Assembly: GCA_026709985.1 (NCBI GenBank)
Contig: JAPORY010000079.1
Span: 1 to 61,164 of the forward strand
From: Aestuariivita sp.
GTDB lineage: Bacteria; Pseudomonadota; Alphaproteobacteria; Rhodobacterales; Rhodobacteraceae
Direction: 5' to 3'
DNA length: 61,164 nt
The translations under genes and the position numbers were made by a program. Positions 1-7,456 of this stretch are shown here, piece by piece (position 1 is the stretch's first letter; every line of letters begins with the position of its first letter). The notes below the pieces were generated by a model. That model searched no databases. It saw nothing but the letters and a program-made list of their open reading frames with translations, and was not told the DNA's origin.

Positions 1-645
1 TCACCGATGGTGATGCGAAACACAACTTCAAAGCACGGCTTCCATAAGGAGCCGCAGGGAACATTGTTGACTAAACTGAGCCCTTTTGAACAATCAGACA
101 GAATTTTGTAGCCATTCCTAGCCTTATAGTATTCTTTTGCCGTGTGCTCTCCAACGTCAGTGAAGCTCCTAAAGTGGCACCGTCATCTGACATGCCGCGA
201 GCGAGCGGTTAATCTTGGTGTTTCGGTTGATTATGTCAGCGGCGTTTCCTTTGCGTGCAATCTGACTGGCGATTCAGGCCTTGTCGGCGCGGGCGAAAAT
301 GTAACTCAAGCAGCTGAGATACGGCAATAGGCTTGGATCAAGTTGTGTGCCCAAAAGTGTTGGCAGGGTCTGGAAAATGCGTGCGGGCCCCGATAGAGAG
401 ACCGCACGAAAAAATTCGCCGCGAAAATGGGAGTGGGAGCAAGAAGTTACCTGAGGAAGTGCAATTTTGGCCAAACGAATCTAAAAAAGTGCCCATTGCT
501 AGTTTGCTATAAACCAATTTCAAAGTCTTCAAATAACCTCTGTATCCACACTTCAACAGCCATATGCGGAACGGGTTCTTGCAAGAAGGGACCGTTCATC
601 TTATATCCTCCACGCTTGCGTAGCTTCAAATCTGAAGGAAAACCT
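1..645. other. Left-edge stretch with no assignable gene
   Basis: I see no recognisable gene here. On the minus strand an open frame runs from about 182 off the left edge (about 60 codons). It has no ATG, GTG or TTG in a useful place and includes the segment EYYKARNGYKILSD. It could be the decayed start or middle of a gene beyond the window, but I cannot name it. Bases 226-270 resemble bases 53498-53540 near the other end of the window (see findings). The frame upstream of the enoyl-CoA hydratase is open back to 427, but it reads as non-coding compared with the family. Confidence 0.4.
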
Positions 646-1422
646 ATGGCTTATGAGTCAATTATCGTCGAAGTAGAAGATCATACTTGTCTGATCAGAC
701 TTAACCGACCCGACTCGATGAACGCGCTAAGTCAGTCAATGTTATCGGAACTTTGCTCTGCTCTTGAAGACGCTGATAAAGACGACAAAATTCGCTGTGT
801 CATTATCACCGGATCAGAGAAAGCCTTTGCCGCCGGTGCCGACATTAAAGAAATGTCAGAATTGTCCTTTGTGGATGCATTCAACCGAAATCTCTTTGCC
901 GGTCCCAGCGAACGCTTGATGGGTGTTCGAAAACCGATCATCGCCGCTGTGGCCGGTTATGCACTTGGCGGCGGCTGTGAGTTGGCAATGGCTTGTGATT
1001 TCATCATTGCAGCCGATAACGCAAAGTTTGGTCAACCGGAAATAAATCTAGGTGTCATTCCGGGCATGGGCGGCTCGCAACGCCTCACTCACGCCGTCGG
1101 CAAAGCGAAATCTATGGATATGAACCTCACAGGACGATTTATGCTAGCCGATGAAGCAGAAAGGATCGGTTTGGTTTCTCGAGTCGTGCCGGCCAAAAAC
1201 TTGTTAGAAGAGGCAATGGAGGCTGCTCAAAAAATTGCCGAAAAATCTTTAATTGCGACGATTACCGCCAAGGATGCCGTCAATCATGCTTTCGAACTGC
1301 CTCTATCGCAGGGATTAGAGTATGAACGGCGTGTCTTTCACGCACTCTTTGCGACCGAAGATCAGTCAGAGGGTATGGTAGCTTTTCGTGATAAGCGAAC
1401 GCCGCAGTTCCGAGATAAATAA
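646..1422 (+). CDS. Enoyl-CoA hydratase (crotonase family)
   Basis: This 258-residue enoyl-CoA hydratase hydrates trans-2-enoyl-CoA to 3-hydroxyacyl-CoA in fatty-acid beta-oxidation and acts in the cytoplasm. The oxyanion-hole segment [10 protein letters not shown] and the block [12 protein letters not shown] are present. The two catalytic glutamates of the family are visible, in CELAMACD and in FGQPEINLG. The frame is open further upstream, but I chose the ATG at 646: it follows GAAGGAAA at a good distance and gives the usual family length and N-terminus ([12 protein letters not shown]). A hydratase just before rpsT and dnaA is the common alphaproteobacterial order. Substrate chain length cannot be read from the sequence. 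Confidence 0.92.
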   Translation: MAYESIIVEVEDHTCLIRLNRPDSMNALSQSMLSELCSALEDADKDDKIRCVIITGSEKAFAAGADIKEMSELSFVDAFNRNLFAGPSERLMGVRKPIIAAVAGYALGGGCELAMACDFIIAADNAKFGQPEINLGVIPGMGGSQRLTHAVGKAKSMDMNLTGRFMLADEAERIGLVSRVVPAKNLLEEAMEAAQKIAEKSLIATITAKDAVNHAFELPLSQGLEYERRVFHALFATEDQSEGMVAFRDKRTPQFRDK

Positions 1423-1689
1423 CTTGCGATGTAACAGGGTTTAAATCTTTGGGATCAATTCGTAAGCTTGATTTTGAAAACCGCTCTTAATCGTCCTAGA
1501 AGTTCACGCAAGCAATTCGCTTGCTGTGCATCAACTATACAGTCGAGCGTTTACGGCTTGCACCACTCCTGATCTGTTGTTAGGGCTGACTGATTTGAAA
1601 ACAAAGGCTGGAATGAATTCGACCTTGTAACGTTATAGTGCGAAAGACACTATTGATCAGACATAGAATGAAAATGAGGAAATTAAACG

Positions 1690-1959
1690 ATGGCAAACTC
1701 GCGACAGTCAAAAAAACGCGCCCGCCAAAATGAAAAACGGTTTGCCGTAAACAAGGCACGACGATCGCGCATCCGTACCTTCCTGCGCAAGGTCGACGAA
1801 GCCATCACTTCCGGTGATCGTGACGCTGCAGTATCGGCGCTGCGTACTGCCCAACCTGAACTGATGCGCGGAGTTTCGAAAGGGGTATTGCACAAGAATA
1901 CTGCCTCGCGAAAAATTTCACGCCTTGCGGCACGCGTAAAGGCGCTCAAGAAAATCTAA
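1690..1959 (+). CDS. rpsT: 30S ribosomal protein S20
   Basis: An 89-residue basic protein that binds 16S rRNA in the small ribosomal subunit. The start [17 protein letters not shown] and the Ala/Lys/Arg-rich helical make-up are typical of S20, as is the length. A clear ribosome binding site, GAGGAA, sits just before ATG 1690. It lies alone between the enoyl-CoA hydratase and dnaA with about 270 bp upstream, so it probably has its own promoter. I found no convincing hairpin-plus-T terminator behind it. Confidence 0.97.
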   Translation: MANSRQSKKRARQNEKRFAVNKARRSRIRTFLRKVDEAITSGDRDAAVSALRTAQPELMRGVSKGVLHKNTASRKISRLAARVKALKKI

Positions 1960-2456
1960 TCGGTTAGGCCAGAACCTTGTCTAATAGCCTAGTCATCCAG
2001 AATTCAGCGTGGCAACCACCCGAAATTTCAACCCTAAAAACGATTCGCTCAAAAAAAATTAATGTCAAGCGCATAGTTTTGTTGCTGTCCCCTAAAATAT
2101 CTTGTTAAGGTGCGCTCAGCGATTCACTCGTCTGGGGGACAGGTGTGCTGGGAACGCACGGCATGTGGGCGTTTGCGTCAGCACACGCGGTTTGCTGGTG
2201 AATATGGACTTGCCGCAGCCGCGATTTCTACTTTTCTCGGATTGATTCCTCCGAGACAGAGCCCTGTCGAAAAATAGCAATGACCAAGATTGTGGCAACC
2301 TTGCCACTTTCTCAAGGTCTTTGGGAACTCGCTAAAGTGAGCGGGGGTGCGGCAATTTATCGGTCGTGCCGAGTTTGATTCGCGTCTCTGACCGTTATGG
2401 TCAATGGGTCTTGAAAGACTGGTATTGGTCTGCAACAGGGAGCTTGCGAAGCGGGA
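1960..2456. other. rpsT-dnaA intergenic region
   Basis: No gene is recognised in these 497 bases. This is where the dnaA promoter and leader must lie. I looked for the DnaA-box consensus TTATCCACA and its one-mismatch forms by eye and saw no convincing cluster, so there is no support for an origin here. An inverted repeat lies at 2085-2142 and is listed separately. Confidence 0.5.
2085..2142. repeat. 8 bp inverted repeat upstream of dnaA
   Basis: CTGTCCCC at 2085-2092 is matched by GGGGACAG at 2135-2142, with a 42-base gap. The arms could pair in RNA or act as a protein-binding site in the dnaA leader. They are short, so chance is possible. Confidence 0.3.
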
Positions 2457-3830
2457 ATGAAACAAGAAGAGTGGAACCAGCCGAAAGAAGAACTCCAAAA
2501 GTCCTTAGGCCAGAGTAACTTTGCCTCGTGGATTGAGCCATTGGTCTTTTCTTCTTTAGCTGAAGGGATTGCATCCTTCAAAGTACCAACCGCCTTCATG
2601 GGAAGTTACGTCAACCAAAACTTTGGTGATCGGATTATTGGGGCGTTTGCAAAGTCTGGTCAACCCGTCAGTCGACTCAAGTTTACCGTTTCTGATTCGG
2701 AGGAGGCACTCGCATCATCATTGACCGCGACCCTGAAAGCGGAAAAAACTGATGCTCATGACGAATCAACCTACTTAGAAGCGCTGTTGCAGACTGCGCC
2801 GCTTGATTACCGATTTACTTTCGACCAGTTCGTTGTTGGTAAACCAAACGAACTCGCGCACGCGGCTGCACGACGCGTGGCTGAAGCCGACTCATTAGCT
2901 TTCAATCCGCTTTTTCTGTACGGAGGCGTTGGTCTTGGCAAGACTCATCTCATGCACGCAATTGCTTGGGAATTGAGCACCTGCAAGCCCCATTTACAGG
3001 TGCTATACCTCTCGGCTGAACAATTTATGTATCGCTTTGTTCAGTCCTTGCGCGAGCGACGCATGATGGATTTTAAGCACATCTTTCGTTCAGTCGATGT
3101 GCTCATGGTTGATGACGTGCAGTTTATCGCTGGGAAAGACTCAACACAGGAAGAATTTTTCCACACTTTCAATGCCTTGATTGACCAGAAGAAACAGATT
3201 GTGATCTCAGCTGATCGTGCGCCTGGCGAAATTAAGAAACTGGAAAATCGTATTAAATCTCGTCTACAATGCGGGCTCGTCGTCGATATTCACCCAACGG
3301 ATTACGAACTACGGCTTGGGGTGTTGCAATCAAAGGTAGAAAACTATCGCGAGCGAAATCAGTTCAATATTGATATTGCCGATGGGGTTTTGGAGTTTCT
3401 CGCACTGAGAATGTCTACCAACGTTCGAGTTCTTGAGGGCGCCCTCAATCGCCTGTTTGCGTTCTCTGATTTAGTCGGTCGACCGATTGACATGGATCTT
3501 ACGAAGGATTGCCTTTCGGATAGTTTGCGGGCGGCAGAGCGAAAAATCACTGTTGAGGAGATCCAGAGACAGGTCGCAGACTATTACCACATCCGCTTAA
3601 GTGACATGATCGGTCCAAAACGATTGCGGACCTATGCCCGTCCGCGCCAAGTTGCTATGTTTCTATCAAAAAATTTAACGGCTCGCTCTTTGCCTGAAAT
3701 CGGTCGACACTTTGGCGGGCGCGACCATACAACGGTCATGCATGGTGTCCGTCGTATTGAGGAATTAGCATCCACTGATGGTCAAGTCGCCGAAGATATC
3801 GAAATGATCCGACGCGCTCTTGAGGATTGA
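2457..3830 (+). CDS. dnaA: Chromosomal replication initiator DnaA
   Basis: A 457-residue AAA+ initiator that binds DnaA boxes and opens the replication origin. Domain I is at the N-terminus (W6, then WIEPL near residue 24). A short linker follows, then the AAA+ core with Walker A GGVGLGKTHLMHA and Walker B LMVDDVQF. The C-terminal DNA-binding domain IV carries the signature GGRDHTTVMHGVRRI. Length is close to the usual 450-500, so the protein looks complete. It follows rpsT as in many alphaproteobacteria. In this class the origin is often not next to dnaA, which fits the lack of obvious DnaA boxes upstream. Confidence 0.98.
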   Translation: MKQEEWNQPKEELQKSLGQSNFASWIEPLVFSSLAEGIASFKVPTAFMGSYVNQNFGDRIIGAFAKSGQPVSRLKFTVSDSEEALASSLTATLKAEKTDAHDESTYLEALLQTAPLDYRFTFDQFVVGKPNELAHAAARRVAEADSLAFNPLFLYGGVGLGKTHLMHAIAWELSTCKPHLQVLYLSAEQFMYRFVQSLRERRMMDFKHIFRSVDVLMVDDVQFIAGKDSTQEEFFHTFNALIDQKKQIVISADRAPGEIKKLENRIKSRLQCGLVVDIHPTDYELRLGVLQSKVENYRERNQFNIDIADGVLEFLALRMSTNVRVLEGALNRLFAFSDLVGRPIDMDLTKDCLSDSLRAAERKITVEEIQRQVADYYHIRLSDMIGPKRLRTYARPRQVAMFLSKNLTARSLPEIGRHFGGRDHTTVMHGVRRIEELASTDGQVAEDIEMIRRALED

Positions 3831-3925
3831 ATTATCGCCTGTCAGCGCCTAACTACTACCTTTCGGCTTCGATACCGCCAAGCAGCAGCATATCAGCGAT
3901 CACAAATCTTATTGGTACGGCAGGA

Positions 3926-5263
3926 TCAGTTCTTGTCGGTAATCGCCGACAAACCCTTGAGAATGTCGACGGCATAGGCCAACTGATAGTCTTCTTCCCT
4001 TAACAACGCCGAGTCTTTCGCTTGCTCTCGGTCTACTTCAATTTGCCTGATTTCGTCTTCGGTCAAACTATCGTTGTTTAATCGACCACGTAACGAATCC
4101 TCTGATCGTTCAGGTACGCTTTCTTCCTCTTTGGCACTGCTATCAGCAGATCGATTACGCGGCTGCTCGACAAAAATATCCGGTGACACGCCAAGTGCTT
4201 GAATTGAACGCCCTGACGGGGTGAAGTATCGCGCTGTCGTGATCCGCATCGCGCCATCGGAACGCAATGGAATCAGGGTTTGGACCGAACCTTTACCAAA
4301 ACTATTTGTTCCCACGACAATTGCCCGTCGATGGTCTTGCAAAGCACCAGCAACAATTTCAGACGCACTTGCCGAGCCACCATTTATGAGGACAACGATT
4401 GGCCTACCTTCTGCCAAATCCCCCGAGGTCGCGTTAAAACGCTCTCCACTGTTCTGATCGCGACCACGAGTTGATACGATCTCGCCTTTATCTAGAAAGG
4501 CGTTTGAAACACGAACGGCTTCACTAAGTAATCCGCCGGGATTGTTGCGCAGATCCAAAATTATCCCATTAATCGCATTGATTCCACCAGCTTTTTCCAG
4601 CTGTTCCTTCAAACTAACCTCAAGATTAGGCATTGTCTGATCGTTAAAGGTGGTTATTCGTAGAATGACCGTTTTGCCATGCGAACGCGATCGTACAGCT
4701 GTCAATTTGATAGTATCGCGAATGATTGAAACATCAAAGGGTTCCGACTCACCCTCACGGACGACGGTGATTACAATCTCAGAACCAACAGGACCCCGCA
4801 TCCTCTTGACCGCTTCATCCAAGGTTAAGCCGAGGACACTGTCTCCGTCCACATGGGTAATAAAGTCACCCGCAGCCATGCCCGCCTCGTCTGCTGGCGT
4901 ACCGTCAATGGGTGAGACAACTTTGATAAATCCATCCTCTTGGGTTACCTCGATGCCAAGTCCGCCAAACTCTCCACGGGTTCGAACCCGCATTTGCTCC
5001 GCGTCTTCAGGCGGCAAATACGCTGAGTGCGGGTCCAAAGAGGTCAGCATACCGTTAATCGCAGCCTCAATCAGTTCGACCTCGTCAACCTCCTCCACAT
5101 ACTGCGCCCGTATTCGTTCGAAGATATCTCCAAACAAATCCAACTGTTGGTAAACGGTTGCGTTTTGCTTAACTTCTTGCGCAAGCAGCGGAGCCGCGAT
5201 TTGGGTTACAGCGAGCGTCCCAGACACGATTCCAGCTAGAGCAACTATCACAAAGTGCTTCAT
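3926..5263 (-). CDS. ctpA: Carboxy-terminal processing protease, S41 family
   Basis: A 445-residue periplasmic serine protease. An N-terminal signal or anchor (MKHFVIVALAGIVSG, then an Ala-rich stretch ending near LLAQE) is followed by a PDZ domain at roughly residues 80-165 (GGLGIEV, VDGDSVLGLTLDEAV). The S41 catalytic domain follows. The nucleophile Ser lies in NGGSASASEIVAGA and the general-base Lys in GTNSFGKGSVQ. The tail is rich in Glu, Ser and Arg. Such proteases trim or degrade exported proteins. It lies downstream of gpmI on the same strand with 193 bp between. In many alphaproteobacteria a murein hydrolase activator (EnvC-like) sits in that gap; it is missing here. Confidence 0.95.
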   Translation of the reverse strand: MKHFVIVALAGIVSGTLAVTQIAAPLLAQEVKQNATVYQQLDLFGDIFERIRAQYVEEVDEVELIEAAINGMLTSLDPHSAYLPPEDAEQMRVRTRGEFGGLGIEVTQEDGFIKVVSPIDGTPADEAGMAAGDFITHVDGDSVLGLTLDEAVKRMRGPVGSEIVITVVREGESEPFDVSIIRDTIKLTAVRSRSHGKTVILRITTFNDQTMPNLEVSLKEQLEKAGGINAINGIILDLRNNPGGLLSEAVRVSNAFLDKGEIVSTRGRDQNSGERFNATSGDLAEGRPIVVLINGGSASASEIVAGALQDHRRAIVVGTNSFGKGSVQTLIPLRSDGAMRITTARYFTPSGRSIQALGVSPDIFVEQPRNRSADSSAKEEESVPERSEDSLRGRLNNDSLTEDEIRQIEVDREQAKDSALLREEDYQLAYAVDILKGLSAITDKN

Positions 5264-5456
5264 TCGTCGTTTTCCATCCTTGGCAAAATCAAATTCGATA
5301 ATTTCGACAACCCTTTGTTCTCTTGAGGTCTACGCCTTTAACTACGACTGCTTTTGTGCAAATCTAGCACAACCTCGTTACATCAACCACCAATTCAGGC
5401 AAAAAACTGCAGATTTTTTTCCGTCTTGCTCAAAGGCTAAATTGATGGTGGCGAAG

Positions 5457-6977
5457 CTATGTTTCCTTGAGCAAACTAGTTCCTGTCATCTCGTGCGGCG
5501 GTCGAATTGCAAGCAAATCAAGAAGAGTCGGTGCCACATCGGCGAGACGACCATCTCGAAGCTCAACTCCCGAAGGACCGCCTACCAAAAAGATCGGCAC
5601 GAGGTTGCATGTGTGAGCCGTGTGCGGTTGTCCCGTGCTTGGATTTATCATCGTTTCGCAGTTTCCATGATCCGCTGTGACCAACATCGCACCGTCGGCG
5701 GCAGTTATTGCGCCCACGGCTTCGCCAAGACCTTGGTCAACGGTTTCACATGCTCGAATCGCCGCTACCAAATCTCCAGTGTGACCCACCATGTCCGGGT
5801 TCGCGAAATTGACAACAATTAGATCGTAGTCTTGTTGAATAGCATTGACAAGGCATCGGGTCACCTCTGGGGCAGACATTTCGGGCTGTAAGTCGTAGGT
5901 TGCAACCTTCGGCGAATTAACCATCAAACGATCTTCATACTCTTCTGGCTCCTCTTTGCCGCTATTGAAGAAGAATGTCACGTGCGGATACTTCTCGGTT
6001 TCGGCAAGGCGAAATTGCTTTAGGCCGTTTTGCGCCAGCCAAGAACCTAACGTATTGACGACTTCATCCGCGCTAAAAACCGTTTGCATATAGGCATTGT
6101 GATCAGCCGAATACTCCACCATTCCAAGCAAAGCCGCGAAGGTTGGACGGTTTCTGACGTAGAACTCGTCAAAGTCAGGCTGACCAATTGCCGACATCAA
6201 TTGGCGAACACGATCGGCACGAAAGTTCAGGCAGAAAACCCCGTCTCTGTCCTCGCAACCCTCGAAATCGCCAATTACAGTTGCTTGAATGAATTCGTCA
6301 GTTTCGTCGTGATCGTAAGCATTGGAAAGAGCATTCCTTAAATCAGTAGCTTTACGACCGCTACCGGCAATAATCGCTTGATAGGCGCTTTGAGTGCGCA
6401 TCCAACGATTATCTCGATCCATCGCGAAATAGCGGCCAACGAGCGTCACGATCTTCGCGCGATCTGATAATTCGCTTTCGAGGCGGTCAATGAAAGTCTC
6501 TGCTGATCGCGGCGCTGTGTCGCGCCCATCCGCGATAGCGTGCAATTCGACTGGAATACCTTGAGAGGACAGTAAATTGGCGGCGGCGATTATGTGATCA
6601 ATGTGCCCATGCACCCCGCCGTCCGATATCAATGCGATCAAATGGGCTTTCCCCGCACTGGATTTTAGGGTTGCTATGAATTCTGTCAATGCCGCAGCAT
6701 TTGCAAAACCGCCATCCGCAATGGCGCTGTTAATTCTTCCCAAATCCATTTCGATAATGCGACCAGCGCCGATATTGGCGTGACCAACTTCAGAATTACC
6801 CATTTGCCCTGCAGGCAACCCGACATCGCGCCCGTGGGTGATTAATCGCGCCCGTGGTCTTGTTCTAATGAGCGAATCGAAGTTGGGGGTTCGAGCAAGA
6901 TAGGGTGCATTTCCCTCCAAGTGCTCAGACTCGCCCCAGCCGTCCAAGATACACAATACCACTGGTCTCTTAGGCAC
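5457..6977 (-). CDS. gpmI: 2,3-bisphosphoglycerate-independent phosphoglycerate mutase
   Basis: Interconverts 3- and 2-phosphoglycerate in glycolysis and gluconeogenesis using two metal ions and a phosphoserine intermediate. The metal-binding start CILDGWGESE, the phosphoserine loop MGNSEVGHANIGAGR, the segment GGVHGHIDH and the C-terminal metal ligands in VTADHGNCE are all present. I place the start at the GTG at 6977 (VPKRPVV). The upstream ATG at 6995 would make the strong ribosome binding site GGAGAGGAG part of the coding sequence, and the GTG sits at the right distance from it. This gives 506 residues, typical of the family. Confidence 0.96.
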   Translation of the reverse strand: MPKRPVVLCILDGWGESEHLEGNAPYLARTPNFDSLIRTRPRARLITHGRDVGLPAGQMGNSEVGHANIGAGRIIEMDLGRINSAIADGGFANAAALTEFIATLKSSAGKAHLIALISDGGVHGHIDHIIAAANLLSSQGIPVELHAIADGRDTAPRSAETFIDRLESELSDRAKIVTLVGRYFAMDRDNRWMRTQSAYQAIIAGSGRKATDLRNALSNAYDHDETDEFIQATVIGDFEGCEDRDGVFCLNFRADRVRQLMSAIGQPDFDEFYVRNRPTFAALLGMVEYSADHNAYMQTVFSADEVVNTLGSWLAQNGLKQFRLAETEKYPHVTFFFNSGKEEPEEYEDRLMVNSPKVATYDLQPEMSAPEVTRCLVNAIQQDYDLIVVNFANPDMVGHTGDLVAAIRACETVDQGLGEAVGAITAADGAMLVTADHGNCETMINPSTGQPHTAHTCNLVPIFLVGGPSGVELRDGRLADVAPTLLDLLAIRPPHEMTGTSLLKET

Positions 6978-7158
6978 AATTTCTCCTCTCCGCATTCAAG
7001 GCTTGCAAAGTCCAACCGAGCCTCAAGGCGCATGATTGGAGGTAAATCCGTAGCAATGAACCTTGGCTCAATTTTATTTCTCTTGATCCCTTGCTCAATA
7101 CCTGCGCTTTTTCATAGTGTAGTGGCGAACTCATCTCTCAAAACAGACTTAATGGGCA

Positions 7159-7347
7159 ATGAAAATGACAATCGAGGCTCCTGAAACCAAAATTGTTGAT
7201 ACCTTCAGAATTTCTTGTGATGGCGGGGAAGGAGCATTAGGGCATCCGCGTATCTGGCTACAGGTGCCGCGTGATGTCGGCTGGGTCAAGTGCCCTTATT
7301 GCGATTGCAAATTTATTCACGCCAGCTTTGAAAACACCTCTTCATAG
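7159..7347 (+). CDS. Small zinc-finger (CHCC-type) protein
   Basis: A 62-residue protein of the zf-CHCC family, related to the mitochondrial complex I subunit NDUFS6. The zinc ligands are visible: Cys in RISCDGGEGALGHP, His in ALGHP, and the Cys pair in VKCPYCDCKF. The order ALGHPRIWLQ-CPYC is characteristic. The length is usual for bacterial members. Either ATG 7159 or ATG 7165 could be the start. It stands alone upstream of polA. In bacteria the function is unproven; a link to respiratory complex I is known only for the mitochondrial relative. Confidence 0.85.
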   Translation: MKMTIEAPETKIVDTFRISCDGGEGALGHPRIWLQVPRDVGWVKCPYCDCKFIHASFENTSS

Positions 7348-7456
7348 CATCTGATCAGTTTGCAACTATTGCGAAGGGATGATCGAAGGATCATCACCGA
7401 ACCCATTACAAGCGCAAGATAATTGCGAGAAATTATCGCCAACCAAAAGGAACGTC

